Notes: a model not told the origin generated them from the letters alone. 64,000 nt of DNA from Salipiger bermudensis HTCC2601 (GCF_000153725.1 NZ_DS022276.1:593926-657925), one strand, 5' to 3'. Positions 10,206 through 21,822 are shown, counted from the stretch's first letter. Program-made: numbers and translations.

Positions 10206-10738
10206 TCGCCCGCATCGCCAAGACCCTCCGCCGCTTCCGCAAGAGCGAAGACGGCTCAGCGGTCGTCCCCTTCGCGCTCTGGATGCCGATGATGGTGGGC
10301 ATCGCCCTGTCGACCATCGAGGTCGGCGCGATGACGCTGCGCCACACCCAACTCGAGCGGGCGCTGGATCTGACCGTGCGCGAAGTAAAGCTCGGCACCG
10401 GCCACACCTACACTCATGCGCAGCTCAAGCAGATGATCTGCGACCGGACGACGATTCTCGGCGATTGCAGCACGATGCTGCATCTCGAGATGATCGGCCT
10501 CGACATGCGCGACTGGACCGACCCGCCGTCCAGCATCGATTGCACCGATGTCGCGCTCGACGTGACGCCGCAGCGGACTTTCGAATTTGGCCAAGAGCAT
10601 GAAACCATGCTCCTGCGGGCCTGCTACAAATACAAGCCGATCACCCCGGTCTCGCGCATCGGGTCCCCCGTGAAGCTTGATGAGAACGGCTTTACCGGTG
10701 TGGTGTCGACCTCCACCTTCGTTCACGAGCCGATGTAA
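10202..10738 (+). CDS. TadE-like pseudopilin-family protein
   Basis: A 178-aa protein with a basic N-terminus (RRFRKSEDGS), a hydrophobic helix at about residues 19-42, and a mature region containing cysteines (MICDRTT, LGDCST, SIDCTD, LLRACYK). This layout is that of TadE/TadF-type minor pseudopilins. Its start ATG overlaps the stop of the VWA gene (ATGA), so translation is coupled. The specific role is not known; by family it would be part of, or assist, a Tad pilus or an outer-surface structure. Confidence 0.7.
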   Translation: MIARIAKTLRRFRKSEDGSAVVPFALWMPMMVGIALSTIEVGAMTLRHTQLERALDLTVREVKLGTGHTYTHAQLKQMICDRTTILGDCSTMLHLEMIGLDMRDWTDPPSSIDCTDVALDVTPQRTFEFGQEHETMLLRACYKYKPITPVSRIGSPVKLDENGFTGVVSTSTFVHEPM

Positions 10739-10752
10739 AGGAGGAGAGAGAC

Positions 10753-11502
10753 ATGAATATGACAACGATCAAGACCCTTCTCCGCAAGTTCCGCCGAGAC
10801 AACGAGGGATACGTCACCATCGAGGTGATGTTCATGCTGCCGGTGCTCTTCGTGCTGTTCGGCGCAGCGTGGGTCTATTTCGATGTGTTCCGCCAGCAAT
10901 CGGTCAACCAGAAGGCCAACTACGCCATCGGCGACATGCTCTCGCGCGAGACCGAGGAAATCGACGACACCTTTATCGACAACAGCTTCAAGCTGTTCGG
11001 CGTGTTGACCAAGAACGTCACCGAACCCGATGAACTGACCGGGCGCTACGGCGCCGATCTTCGGATCAGCGTGGTCGAGTACAACGCCAACAATCGGAGA
11101 TATTCCGTGGTCTGGTCGGCCGCGCGCGGCGACTACGAAGAGCTCAACAGAAACGATGCCGAAAATTACGCGAACCGCCTGCCGAACATGGCCAACAACG
11201 GCCAGGTGATCATGGTCGAATCCAGGGAGGACTATTACCCGATCTTCAACGTCGGCCTCGATCCGCTCGAGCTCAAGACCTACAGCTTCACGCATCCGCG
11301 CTATGCGCCGCAGGTGCTGTTTGCGCGGCAGCAGAACGAGAACAACGGCTGGGGCAATGGCGACCAGGACGCTCCCGGCGGATCGCTGTGCAACAACAAC
11401 GCCGAGAACGCGACGGATTGCAGCAATGAGGACGGCTCCAACAACGTCGAGCCCAATCGCGGCCACGGTCGCGGGAATGGCAACGGTCACGGGCGGCCCT
11501 GA
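10753..11502 (+). CDS. TadE-like pseudopilin-family protein with Asn/Gly-rich tail
   Basis: A 249-aa protein with the pseudopilin-like N-terminus: basic residues, the Glu/Gly-containing segment NEGYVTIEV, then a hydrophobic helix to about residue 45. The last 45 or so residues are low-complexity, rich in Asn, Gly and acidic residues and ending in a Gly/His/Arg repeat. A very strong RBS (AAAGGAGGAGAG) precedes the start, 14 bases after the previous stop, so the three genes form one operon. The low-complexity tail is unusual for TadE and may be exposed outside the cell. Confidence 0.72.
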   Translation: MNMTTIKTLLRKFRRDNEGYVTIEVMFMLPVLFVLFGAAWVYFDVFRQQSVNQKANYAIGDMLSRETEEIDDTFIDNSFKLFGVLTKNVTEPDELTGRYGADLRISVVEYNANNRRYSVVWSAARGDYEELNRNDAENYANRLPNMANNGQVIMVESREDYYPIFNVGLDPLELKTYSFTHPRYAPQVLFARQQNENNGWGNGDQDAPGGSLCNNNAENATDCSNEDGSNNVEPNRGHGRGNGNGHGRP

Positions 11503-11553
11503 CGGCAAGGACGCCCGTCGGTCGCGGGCGGCGCTCGCGGTCAGAGCAGCGCG

Positions 11554-12045
11554 CTAGAACTGCGCCTCACCCTTGTGACGCGCCACAAGCATCGACAGCG
11601 CATCCGCCATCGGCTTGGTGTCGCGCCCGGCGGTGACGCCGCCCACCGCGACCCGTTTGCCCATCCGCCACCACAGCCCGGGCTGCCAGGCGCGCGGCTG
11701 TTTCTCGTTGAGCTGAATCAGGAAGCCGTTCGAGGGCTTCATGGCGAACATCGAGCGGTCGACCTTGGCGATGTCCTCGACCCGCGCCAGCATCGCGCCG
11801 GAGCTGTCGCTCAGCCCGTGCTCGGTGAGGATCAGGTCGCGCCCGGTGGCACGCCACATCATCTGCGCCATCCACAGCGCCGCGACGCCGAGCAGCAGAA
11901 GCACCGCCTGCCAATAGATCTCGGCCGGGGGCTCGGCCACCAGCAGCCACAGCAGCAGCGCACCGAGGGCGGCCAGCGTGCCCACGCCGATGACCCGGCG
12001 CGCCGGGGTCGCGCTGACCCGCGCGATGATCTGGGTGTCGTCCAT
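11554..12045 (-). CDS. Hypothetical membrane protein with PH-like cytosolic part
   Basis: A 163-aa protein with two closely spaced hydrophobic helices (about residues 18-37 and 42-60), then a soluble region beginning TGRDLILTEHGLSDSSG that looks like a small beta-rich, PH-type domain. The start at 12045 is supported by GGGAAGGGGAG; the longer frame upstream overlaps the prephenate dehydratase end. No firm family assignment. It follows pheA by 22 bases on the same strand, suggesting co-transcription. Confidence 0.65.
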   Translation of the reverse strand: MDDTQIIARVSATPARRVIGVGTLAALGALLLWLLVAEPPAEIYWQAVLLLLGVAALWMAQMMWRATGRDLILTEHGLSDSSGAMLARVEDIAKVDRSMFAMKPSNGFLIQLNEKQPRAWQPGLWWRMGKRVAVGGVTAGRDTKPMADALSMLVARHKGEAQF

Positions 12046-12067
12046 GTCGTCTCCCCTTCCCGGAGCG

Positions 12068-12901
12068 TCAGTCGCGCCGCGGATCGCGGGGATAGACGCC
12101 GAGAATCTCCAGTCGATTGGTGAAATACTCAAGCTCGTCCAGCGCGCGCTTAACCGCCGGATCCTCGGGATGGCCCTCGATATCGGCGTAGAACTGCGTC
12201 GCGGTGAAGGAGCCGTTGACCATGTAGCTCTCGAGCTTGGTCATGTTGACGCCGTTGGTGGCGAAGCCGCCCATCGCCTTGTAGAGCGCCGCCGGGATGT
12301 TGCGTACCTCGAAGATGAAGGTGGTCATCATGCCATGGGTGCCGCGGCGCGTCAGGTCGGCCTCTTTGCCCATGATCAGGAAGCGCGTGGTGTTGTGAGC
12401 GTGGTCCTCGATATGCTGCGCAAGGATCTCGAGCCCATAGGTCTCGGCGGCGAGGTCAGAGGCCAGAACGCCCTCGTCGCGCATCCCGCCCTCGGCCAGC
12501 TCGGCCGCCGCACCGGCGCTGTCCGCCGCCGCCTCGCCCTTGATGTCGTATTTTTCGAGAAAGCTCGCCGCCTGCGGGATCAGCACCAGATGGGCGCGCA
12601 CCTTCTTCAACTCTTCGAGCTTCACCCCGGGCAACGCCATCAGGCTGATATGCACCCGTACAAAGGCCTCGTCGACGATGCGCAGGCCGCTTGCGGGCAG
12701 CAGACGGTGGATGTCGGCCACCCGGCCATAGGTGGTGTTTTCCACCGGCAGCATCGCGAGCTTGGCGCGGCCGCTCTGCACCGCGTCGATCACCTCTTCG
12801 AAGGTGTGGCAGGGCAGCGCCTCCATGTCGGGCCGGGCATCGCGGCAGGCCTCGTGCGAATAGGCGCCAAGCTCTCCCTGAAAGGCGATCCGATCGGTCA
12901 T
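12068..12901 (-). CDS. pheA: Prephenate dehydratase
   Basis: A 277-aa monofunctional prephenate dehydratase, which converts prephenate to phenylpyruvate in phenylalanine synthesis. The catalytic domain opens with RIAFQGELGAYSHEA and contains the NTTRFL motif that carries the catalytic threonine. A C-terminal ACT domain (about residues 190-270) with the allosteric ESYMVNGSFTATQFYADIEG segment indicates feedback control by phenylalanine. There is no chorismate mutase domain. The start at 12901 matches the family N-terminus, although the RBS is weak. It is divergent from the cytochrome gene. Confidence 0.93.
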   Translation of the reverse strand: MTDRIAFQGELGAYSHEACRDARPDMEALPCHTFEEVIDAVQSGRAKLAMLPVENTTYGRVADIHRLLPASGLRIVDEAFVRVHISLMALPGVKLEELKKVRAHLVLIPQAASFLEKYDIKGEAAADSAGAAAELAEGGMRDEGVLASDLAAETYGLEILAQHIEDHAHNTTRFLIMGKEADLTRRGTHGMMTTFIFEVRNIPAALYKAMGGFATNGVNMTKLESYMVNGSFTATQFYADIEGHPEDPAVKRALDELEYFTNRLEILGVYPRDPRRD

Positions 12902-13032
12902 GGGTGCGTCCAATTCTCTCTTTATCGATGCGCAATGGCCTCTTGCGCGATTGGTCGCGGCTTCTATACCTTGCCAGACGACAAGGGAAGCCGTAGACAC
13001 CGGCCGGAGGACATTCTTGGGACACACAGCAT

Positions 13033-13542
13033 ATGTTTGACACGATGACGATTACCAAAGCGGTAGGCGGACTCTGCGGTGCGCTTCTGATCTACCTGCT
13101 GGGCAACTGGGTTGGCGAGTCACTCTACAGCACGGGTGGCGGCCACGGTGAGGAGCACGCGGCTGCATACGTCATCGACACCGGCAGCGAAGGCGCTGCC
13201 GAACCGGAAGAGGAAGTGGATTTCGCCACGCTGATGGCCGAGGCGGATGCCGGTGCCGGCGAGCGTGTCTTCGGCAAGTGCCGCGCGTGCCACAAGCTCG
13301 ATGGCTCCGACGCCACCGGCCCGCACCTGAATGGTGTGGTGGGCCGCGAGATCGGCGCCGTTGGCGGCTTCGGCTACTCCGGCGCGCTCGACCAGGTGGG
13401 CGACGTCTGGAGCCCCGAGAACCTGTTCGCCTTCCTCGAGAGCCCGCGCAACACCGCGCCGGGCACCACGATGAGCTTTGCAGGTCTCAACAAGCCGGCC
13501 GACCGGGTGAACCTGATCGCCTATCTTCAGGGCACCAACTGA
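13033..13542 (+). CDS. cycM: Membrane-anchored cytochrome c (cytochrome cy type)
   Basis: A 169-aa class I cytochrome c held in the membrane by an uncleaved N-terminal helix (about residues 8-30). An acidic, flexible linker (31-70) leads to the haem domain with CRACH (Cys83, Cys86, His87) and axial Met147 in the TTMSFAGL segment. Cytochrome cy carries electrons from the bc1 complex to cbb3 or aa3 oxidase in Rhodobacteraceae, which fits the cbb3 oxidase genes 10 kb away. A GGAGG lies 22 bases before the ATG, farther than usual, so the start is slightly uncertain; an ATG four codons in is an alternative. Confidence 0.92.
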   Translation: MFDTMTITKAVGGLCGALLIYLLGNWVGESLYSTGGGHGEEHAAAYVIDTGSEGAAEPEEEVDFATLMAEADAGAGERVFGKCRACHKLDGSDATGPHLNGVVGREIGAVGGFGYSGALDQVGDVWSPENLFAFLESPRNTAPGTTMSFAGLNKPADRVNLIAYLQGTN

Positions 13543-13568
13543 TCCCAGAGATCGGGTTTCGAATTCCG

Positions 13569-13596
13569 AAAGGCCGCGCTTCGCCGCGGCCTTTTT
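13569..13596 (+). terminator. Intrinsic terminator of the cytochrome cy gene
   Basis: AAAGGCCGCG and CGCGGCCTTT form a perfect 10-bp stem with a 6-base CTTCGC loop, ending in five T residues. It lies 26 bases after the stop codon. Confidence 0.88.
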
Positions 13597-13751
13597 CGTT
13601 GCGCTTTCCTGTCTCGCACAGCGCCGCCGCGACACGGCGAAATCGCGCGTCGTTCACGCAAACTCTAGCAAACACCGCTTGAATGTGGTCGCCGCGCACC
13701 CTTAGCTTACATCAACCGGCACGGAAGAAGCCGCCAGCAAGGGGAGCCCAG

Positions 13752-15656
13752 ATGATCCGAACGATGACGCGCGCCGCCACCGCCCGACCCGCCCTGTCCC
13801 TCGGATCAGCGCTATTCGCTCTCAGCCTTGCGCTTTCGGCCCCGGGCGCCTTGGCCCAGGACGGCACGCAGGATGGCAAGACCATCATCACCTCGCACGG
13901 CGTCTCGTCCTTCGGCGAGCTGAAATATCCCGAAGGTTTTGCGCATTTCGACTACGTGAACCCGGAGGCCCCCAAGGGCGGCGAGATGTCGACCTGGGCG
14001 TTCGGCACCTTCGACAGCCTCACCCCCTACATCCTCAAGGGCAACGCCGCCGCCATGTCGACGGCGTTCTACGACAGCCTGCTCACCGGCACGCTGGACG
14101 AGCCCGACAGCATGTACGGCCTCGTCGCCGAGAGCGTCGAATACCCCGAGAGCCGCGAGTGGATCATCTTCCACATGCGCCCCGAGGCCACGTTCCGCGA
14201 CGGCACGCCGGTCACCGCCGAAGACGTGGTGTTCTCGTTCAACATCCTCGTCGAGAAGGGCTTGCCGAGCTTCCGCGTGCAGTTCAACGACATCGAGAAA
14301 GCCGAGGCGCTCGACGAGCACACGGTGAAGTTCACCTTCGATCCCGAGGGCCCGCTGCGCGAGCTGCTGATGACCGCGGGCGGCCTGCCGATCTTCTCCA
14401 AGGCCTATTACGAGGACCGCGACTTCGCCGAGAGCAGCCTCGAGCCGCCGATGGGCTCGGGCGCCTACGAGCTGCTGTCGGTCGATCCCGGCCGCTCGGT
14501 CGCCTACAAGCTGCGCGACGACTACTGGGCCAAGGATCTGCCCGTGAACGTGGGCCAGAACAATTTCGACATCCTCCGCGTCGAGTATTTCGCCGATTAC
14601 ACAACTGCCTTCGAGGCCTTCAAGGGCGGTGCCTATACCTACCGCGAGGAGTACCAGTCGCGGATCTGGGCCACCGGTTACAACTTCCCGGCCATCGAGG
14701 AGGGCACCATCGAAGTCGAGACCCTCCCCGACGGCCGCCCTGCCGGCACCCAGGGCTTCTGGTTCAACCTGCGCCGCGAGAAGTTCCAGGATCCTCGCCT
14801 GCGCGAAGCGATCGGCATGGCGTTCAACTTCGAATGGGCGAACGAGAGCCTGTTCTACGGCCTTTATGACCGCACCGACAGCTTCTGGGAAAACTCCCAG
14901 ACCCTGCAGGCCACCGGCATGCCGTCCGAGGCCGAGCTGGAACTGCTCGAGCCGATCCGCGAGCACATCCCCGAGACGGTGTTCACCGACGAGGCCTTCA
15001 CCCCGGCCACCTCGAGCTCGACCGAGCTCGCCGACCGCCGCACCCTGCGGCAGGCCGGTCGGCTGCTGAACGAGGCCGGGTGGGAAGTGGGCGATGACGG
15101 CTTCCGCTACAAGGATGGCGAGCGCCTGATCATCGAGGTGCTCAATGACAGCCCCTCCTTCGAGCGCATCATCAACCCCTATATCGAGAACCTCAAACGC
15201 CTCGGCATCGAGGCCCGCGCCAACCGGGTTGATGCCGCCGAGGCGCAGGAGCGCCAGAAGAACTTCGAGTACGACATTGTCACCCAGCGCTTCGCCATGA
15301 GCCAGACGCCGGGCGACGAGCTGCGCTCGGTCTTCGGCTCGGAAACCGCCGACGTGCCCGGCTCGTCGAACATCGCGGGGCTGAAGAACGAGGGCGTCGA
15401 CACGCTGATCCGCGCCATCGCCGATGCCGAGAGCCGCGAGGCGCTGACCGCTGCGGTTCATGCGCTCGACCGGGTGCTCCGGGCGATGCACATCTGGGTG
15501 CCACAGTGGTACAAGGGCGTGCACAACATCGCCTATCTCGATGCCTACAGCCGCCCCTACGAGGACACCCCGCCCGCCTACGGGCTCGGCGTGATGTCGC
15601 TGTGGTGGTGGGACGAAGACAAGGCCGCCGAGCTGCGCGCCGCAGGAGCACTGTAA
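13752..15656 (+). CDS. yejA: Extracellular solute-binding protein family 5 (YejA-like peptide binding protein)
   Basis: A 634-aa periplasmic binding protein with a signal peptide (about residues 1-36, ending GALAQ). The mature protein follows the family 5 pattern: [20 protein letters not shown] near the start is typical of the YejA/microcin C importer subgroup. The YejABEF system imports oligopeptides and, in enterobacteria, microcin C. The ATG at 13752 follows AAGGGGAG; the 23 residues upstream in the open frame are excluded. It is the first gene of a four-gene operon and its stop is 7 bases before the permease gene. Confidence 0.9.
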   Translation: MIRTMTRAATARPALSLGSALFALSLALSAPGALAQDGTQDGKTIITSHGVSSFGELKYPEGFAHFDYVNPEAPKGGEMSTWAFGTFDSLTPYILKGNAAAMSTAFYDSLLTGTLDEPDSMYGLVAESVEYPESREWIIFHMRPEATFRDGTPVTAEDVVFSFNILVEKGLPSFRVQFNDIEKAEALDEHTVKFTFDPEGPLRELLMTAGGLPIFSKAYYEDRDFAESSLEPPMGSGAYELLSVDPGRSVAYKLRDDYWAKDLPVNVGQNNFDILRVEYFADYTTAFEAFKGGAYTYREEYQSRIWATGYNFPAIEEGTIEVETLPDGRPAGTQGFWFNLRREKFQDPRLREAIGMAFNFEWANESLFYGLYDRTDSFWENSQTLQATGMPSEAELELLEPIREHIPETVFTDEAFTPATSSSTELADRRTLRQAGRLLNEAGWEVGDDGFRYKDGERLIIEVLNDSPSFERIINPYIENLKRLGIEARANRVDAAEAQERQKNFEYDIVTQRFAMSQTPGDELRSVFGSETADVPGSSNIAGLKNEGVDTLIRAIADAESREALTAAVHALDRVLRAMHIWVPQWYKGVHNIAYLDAYSRPYEDTPPAYGLGVMSLWWWDEDKAAELRAAGAL

Positions 15657-15663
15657 GCCGGCC

Positions 15664-16749
15664 ATGGGCGCCTATATCCTAAGACGACTGCTGCTGATCA
15701 TCCCCACGTTGCTGGGCATCATGGTCATCAATTTCACGCTGGTGCAGTTCGTGCCCGGCGGCCCGATCGAACAGATCATCGCCCAGGTGCAAGGCCAGGG
15801 CGACGTGTTCGAGGGCTTTGCCGGCGGTGGCGGCGAGGTCGCCTCCGGCAGTGGCGGCGGAAGCGACGAATATGCCGGTGCCCGCGGCCTGCCGCCCGAT
15901 TTCATCGAGGAGCTCGAGCGCGAGTTCGGCTTCGACAAGCCGCCTGTCGAGCGTTTCTTCAACATGCTGTGGAACTACATGCGGCTCGATTTCGGCGAGA
16001 GCTACTTCCGCTCGATCAGCGTCATCGATCTGGTGCTAGAGAAGATGCCAGTGTCGATCTCGCTTGGCCTGTGGTCGACGCTGATCGCCTACGCCATCTC
16101 GATCCCGCTAGGCATCAAGAAGGCGGTTCAGGATGGCGGCCCCTTCGACACTTGGACCTCGGGCGTGATCATCGTGGCCTATGCCATTCCGGGCTTCCTT
16201 TTCGCGATCCTGCTGCTGGTGCTCTTCGCCGGTGGCTCCTACTGGCAGATCTTCCCGCTTCGCGGCCTCACGTCGGACAACTGGGAGATGCTGAGCTGGC
16301 CCGCGAAGATCGCCGACTATTTCTGGCACATCGCGCTGCCGGTGATCGCCTCGACCATCGCCGCCTTCGCCACGCTGACGCTGCTGACCAAGAACAGCTT
16401 CCTCGACGAGATCAAGAAACACTACGTGATGACCGCCCGCGCCAAGGGCCTGACCGAGCGCCGGGTGCTCTATGGCCACGTCTTCCGCAACGCCATGCTG
16501 ATCGTCATCGCCGGCTTCCCGGCGGTGTTCATCGGCGTATTCTTCTCGGGCAGCCTGATCATCGAGACGATCTTCTCGCTCGACGGGCTGGGCCGGCTCG
16601 GCTTCGAGGCGGCGGTGGCGCGCGATTACCCGGTGATCTTCGGCACGCTGTTCATCTTCGGCCTGATCGGCCTCGTGGTCGGCATCCTGTCGGACCTGAT
16701 GTACGTGCTGGTCGATCCGCGCATCGACTTCGAGAAGCGGGAGGGCTGA
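15664..16749 (+). CDS. yejB: Peptide ABC transporter permease (YejB-like)
   Basis: A 361-aa inner-membrane permease of the oligopeptide type. It has an N-terminal TM helix (residues 6-28), a periplasmic loop, then five helices. The EAA loop that contacts the ATPase is visible as [21 protein letters not shown]. The segment at about residues 46-75 is a Gly/Ser/acid-rich low-complexity insert in the first periplasmic loop. The gene follows yejA by 7 bases and precedes yejE by one base, so all are translated together. Confidence 0.9.
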   Translation: MGAYILRRLLLIIPTLLGIMVINFTLVQFVPGGPIEQIIAQVQGQGDVFEGFAGGGGEVASGSGGGSDEYAGARGLPPDFIEELEREFGFDKPPVERFFNMLWNYMRLDFGESYFRSISVIDLVLEKMPVSISLGLWSTLIAYAISIPLGIKKAVQDGGPFDTWTSGVIIVAYAIPGFLFAILLLVLFAGGSYWQIFPLRGLTSDNWEMLSWPAKIADYFWHIALPVIASTIAAFATLTLLTKNSFLDEIKKHYVMTARAKGLTERRVLYGHVFRNAMLIVIAGFPAVFIGVFFSGSLIIETIFSLDGLGRLGFEAAVARDYPVIFGTLFIFGLIGLVVGILSDLMYVLVDPRIDFEKREG

Positions 16750-16750
16750 A

Positions 16751-17967
16751 ATGAGCTACGAGCCCGATCCCGTGCGCACCGATGACGGCCGCGAGAGCGG
16801 TGGCGGCATCCGCCCCAACCCAGAGCCCGGCAAGCCGGTGGCGCCGATGCCGAAACCCGGCCGCTTCGCGCTGTCGCCGCTGAACCAGCGGCGCTGGCGG
16901 AACTTCCGCAAGAACGGTCGCGCCTTCTGGTCGCTGGTGATCTTCACCATCCTCTTCACCCTGTCGCTGTTTGCCGAGTTCATCGCCAACGACAAGCCGA
17001 TCCTCGTGAACTACCGCGGCGAGTACCGGATGCCGATCTTCTCCTTCTACCCGGAGACCGCGTTTGGCGGCGATTTCCGCACCGAGGCGGTCTATCGCGA
17101 CCCCGAGGTTCAGTGCCTGATCAAGACCGGCGGGCTCGACATGTGCTTCGACGACCCCGAAGGCCTGATCGAGGCGGTGGATGCCGGCGAGACGCTGGAG
17201 GGCGACTTCGACAAGGGCTGGATGCTCTGGCCGCCGATCCCCTACAGCTTCAACACCCCCGTCGACCGTCCCGGCGCCGCCCCCCTGCCGCCCAATGCGC
17301 AGAACTGGCTTGGCACCGACGACACCAAGCGCGATGTCGCCGCACGGGTGATCTATGGCTTCCGCCTGTCGATCCTCTTCACCCTGATCGTGACGGTCAG
17401 CGCCTCTCTGATCGGCGTCGTCGCGGGCGCGCTGCAGGGCTATTTCGGCGGCTGGCTGGACCTCATCTTCCAGCGCGTGATCGAGATCTGGTCGGCGACT
17501 CCGTCGCTCTACGTGATCATCATCCTCTTCGCGATCCTGGGCCGAAGTTTCTGGCTCTTGGTGATCCTCACCGTGCTGTTCGGCTGGACCGCGCTCGTGG
17601 GTGTCGTGCGGGCCGAGTTCCTGCGCGCGCGCAACCTCGAATACGTGCGCGCCGCCAAGGCGCTCGGCGTGTCGAACGCCACCATCATGTTCCGCCACAT
17701 GCTGCCCAACGCCATGGTCGCCACGCTCACCATGCTGCCCTTTATCGTGACCGGCACGATCAGCACGCTCGCGAGCCTCGATTTCCTTGGCTTCGGCCTG
17801 CCCTCCTCGGCACCGTCTCTGGGCGAGCTGACACTGCAGGCCAAGCAGAACCTGCAGGCTCCGTGGCTGGGCTTCACCGCCTTCACCGTCTTCGCGCTGA
17901 TGCTCTCCCTGCTCGTCTTCATCTTCGAAGGCGTGCGCGATGCCTTCGACCCGAGGAAGACCTTCTC

Positions 17968-17971
<4 letters not shown>
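16751..17971 (+). CDS. yejE: Peptide ABC transporter permease (YejE-like)
   Basis: A 406-aa permease. A cytoplasmic proline-rich N-terminus (about 45 residues) precedes the first TM helix (around 58-78). A large periplasmic domain of about 110 residues follows, ending at NWLGTDDTKRDVAARVIYGF, a motif typical of DppC/OppC/YejE permeases. The remaining helices include the EAA loop (VRAAKALGVSNATIMFRHMLPNA). It overlaps the ATPase gene by four bases (ATGA). Confidence 0.9.
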
Positions 17972-19560
<1,589 letters not shown>

Positions 19561-19569
19561 AACGGGAAA

Positions 19570-19598
19570 CGCCCGGCCCTCTCGCGAAGGGCCGGGCG
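19570..19598. terminator. Bidirectional hairpin between yejF and hemN
   Basis: CGCCCGGCCCT and AGGGCCGGGCG form a perfect 11-bp stem with a 7-base loop, 9 bases after the yejF stop. It lies between convergent genes and may serve both. Confidence 0.72.
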
Positions 19599-19613
19599 CG
19601 TCTCTCTATCAGA

Positions 19614-20969
19614 TCAGACCGCCGAGCTGTGGCCGGCCTTGGACAGGTCATAGGCATCGAAATGGCGCGCGATCATCCGCGTCAGGGGCCGCGCCTCGAC
19701 CGGCACGAAAAGCCCGTCTTCGGTGATCTCCAGCAGCCCCTCGAAGGCATTGTTCACCCGCTTGAACATGGCATTCAGCGCGCTCTCACTGATGCCGTAA
19801 TCGCGCATCAGCTCGCCCGAGCGGATGCGGAAATCGCACATCAGCATCTCGATCATCCGCGCCCGCAGCGTGTCTTCCCCGCTGAAGGCGTGGCCTTTCG
19901 CGGTAGCGAAGCGCCCGTCGCGGATGGACCCGGTATAGACGCCGGTCGAAGGCGCGTTCTGCGCGTAGCCCTGCGGGAATTTTGAGATCGACGAGGCCCC
20001 GAGCCCGATCAGCACCTTGGAGGTGTCATCGGTATAGCCCTGGAAATTGCGCCGCAGCCGCCCGGTCTTCTGGGCGATGGCGAGCCCGTCATCGGGCGCT
20101 GCGAAGTGGTCGATGCCGATCTCTGCATAGCCGTCCCAGACGAAGAGCCTGCGCGCGGTGTCGAAGAGATCGAGCCGTTCGGCCGGAGTCGGCAGCGCCT
20201 CGGAGGGGATCATCTGCTGGCGCTTGGCCATCCACGGCACATGCGCGTAGCCGTAGAGGGCCACCCGGTCCGGCGCGAACGAGAGCAGCTTCTGCACGGT
20301 CTCGGTGATGCGCGAGCGGGTCTGGTGCGGCAGGCCGTAGAGGATATCGGCGTTGAGGCTGTGCACGCCGCGCTCGCGGATCATCTCGACCGCTTCGCGG
20401 GTCACGTCGTAGCCTTGCGGCCGTCCGATGGTCTGCTGGATCTCCTCGTCGAAATCCTGCACCCCGATCGAGGCGCGATTCATGCCGCCTGCGGCCAGAA
20501 CATCCAGCCGCTCGCCATCCAGTTCGTTGGGGTCGATCTCGACCGAGAACTCGGCATTGTCGGCGAACTCCGCCACCTCGTGCACCTTGTCGATCAGCGC
20601 CCGCATGAGATCCGGCGACAGCAGAGTCGGCGTGCCGCCGCCCCAATGCAGACGCGACAGCTTCACGCCACGCGGCAGGTGCCGCTTGAGCAGGTCGAGC
20701 TCGGCCTTGAGGGTTTCGACATAGGTCTCCACCGGACCAAGCGTCGCGGTGCCCTGCGTCCGGCAGGCGCAGAACCAGCAAAGTCTGCGACAGAACGGCA
20801 CATGCAGGTAGAGCGATACCGTTCCGTTTTCCGGCACGGCCTCGATCCAGGAGGCAAATTGCCCCGGTGTGACCGCATTCGAGAAATGCGGGGCTGTGGG
20901 GTAGCTCGTGTACCGGGGGACCTTCGCGTCAAAGAGCCCCAACCGCGAGAGTTGTGTTCGAGTGTTCAT
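19614..20969 (-). CDS. hemN: Oxygen-independent coproporphyrinogen III oxidase
   Basis: A 451-aa radical-SAM enzyme that oxidatively decarboxylates coproporphyrinogen III to protoporphyrinogen IX without oxygen. The [4Fe-4S] cysteines are Cys60, Cys64 and Cys67 in HVPFCRRLCWFC, followed by a further Cys69 as in true HemN. YGLPHQT and the HemN C-terminal domain are present, supporting HemN rather than the HemW-like family. It is divergent from fnrL across 106 bases that hold an FNR box, so anaerobic induction is expected. Rhodobacter also calls related genes hemZ. Confidence 0.93.
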   Translation of the reverse strand: MNTRTQLSRLGLFDAKVPRYTSYPTAPHFSNAVTPGQFASWIEAVPENGTVSLYLHVPFCRRLCWFCACRTQGTATLGPVETYVETLKAELDLLKRHLPRGVKLSRLHWGGGTPTLLSPDLMRALIDKVHEVAEFADNAEFSVEIDPNELDGERLDVLAAGGMNRASIGVQDFDEEIQQTIGRPQGYDVTREAVEMIRERGVHSLNADILYGLPHQTRSRITETVQKLLSFAPDRVALYGYAHVPWMAKRQQMIPSEALPTPAERLDLFDTARRLFVWDGYAEIGIDHFAAPDDGLAIAQKTGRLRRNFQGYTDDTSKVLIGLGASSISKFPQGYAQNAPSTGVYTGSIRDGRFATAKGHAFSGEDTLRARMIEMLMCDFRIRSGELMRDYGISESALNAMFKRVNNAFEGLLEITEDGLFVPVEARPLTRMIARHFDAYDLSKAGHSSAV

Positions 20970-21004
20970 GCGCTTACATTTAGAAAGGAGCCACTAGCGC
21001 AACT

Positions 21005-21018
21005 TTGACCCAGATCAA
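21005..21018. promoter_or_regulatory. FNR box between hemN and fnrL
   Basis: TTGACCCAGATCAA matches the FNR consensus TTGAT-N4-ATCAA at nine of ten conserved bases. It lies 36 bases upstream of the hemN start and 57 upstream of fnrL, placing both genes under likely FnrL control, including autoregulation. Confidence 0.8.
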
Positions 21019-21075
21019 GACCGCGTATTCGTTTCGATCTTCCGTCGGGCCAGTAGACAGGATTGTTCTAAAATT

Positions 21076-21822
21076 ATGCTTAACGAACGCAGCCTCTCCG
21101 TTTCGCAGGAATGCGCCGAGTGCCCGATCCGTCACAGAGCCGTCTGTGCGCGCTGCGAGTCGGATGAACTCGAGCGCCTGGAAGAGATCAAGTACTACCG
21201 GAAGTTCGAGGCCGGCCAGACCGTTATCTGGTCCGGCGACCGGATGGATTTCGTCGGCTCCGTGGTGTCGGGCATAGCCACCCTGACGCAGACGATGGAA
21301 GACGGGCGCACCCAGATGGTGGGTCTTCTGCTGCCGAGCGATTTCGTCGGCAGGCCCGGCCGCTCCAATGCCGCCTATGACGTGGTTGCGACCACCGATC
21401 TGGTGATGTGCTGCTTCCGCAAGTCGCCCTTCGAAGAGCTGATGCGCCAGACCCCGCACATCGCCCAGCGGTTGCTGGAGATGACCCTCGACGAGCTCGA
21501 CGCCGCGCGCGAATGGATGCTGGTGCTGGGGCGCAAGACCGCGCGCGAGAAGATCGCCTCGCTGCTGTCGATCATTGCCCGCCGCGATGCCTCGATCAAC
21601 ATGACCACGGCGCATGGCAACATCGTCTTCGACCTGCCGCTGACCCGTGAGGCGATGGCCGATTACCTCGGCCTGACGCTGGAAACCGTGAGCCGGCAGA
21701 TCTCGGCGCTGCGCAAGGACGGGGTTATCGAGCTCGAGGGCAAGCGCCACGTCACCGTGCCCGACATGTCCCGCCTGCTCGAAGAGGCCGGCGACGACGC
21801 CGATGGCGGCGTCTTCGCCTGA
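21076..21822 (+). CDS. fnrL: Crp/Fnr family oxygen-responsive regulator FnrL
   Basis: A 248-aa regulator. The N-terminus has Cys13, Cys16, Cys24 and Cys27, and there are Cys112 and Cys113 in the cyclic-nucleotide-like sensor domain; a subset with one distal cysteine would hold the oxygen-labile [4Fe-4S] cluster. The C-terminal Crp-type helix-turn-helix contains LTREAMADYLGLTLETVSRQ, with the E-xx-SR recognition residues of FNR proteins that read TTGAT-N4-ATCAA. That motif occurs upstream of hemN/fnrL, usp/ccoN and ccoG here. No strong RBS is seen before the ATG. Confidence 0.93.
   Translation: MLNERSLSVSQECAECPIRHRAVCARCESDELERLEEIKYYRKFEAGQTVIWSGDRMDFVGSVVSGIATLTQTMEDGRTQMVGLLLPSDFVGRPGRSNAAYDVVATTDLVMCCFRKSPFEELMRQTPHIAQRLLEMTLDELDAAREWMLVLGRKTAREKIASLLSIIARRDASINMTTAHGNIVFDLPLTREAMADYLGLTLETVSRQISALRKDGVIELEGKRHVTVPDMSRLLEEAGDDADGGVFA

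Noticed and set aside
13812-15665. A 617-codon minus-strand frame opposite yejA
   Set aside because: It is an antisense shadow with biased composition. yejA has a signal peptide, RBS and family 5 motifs.
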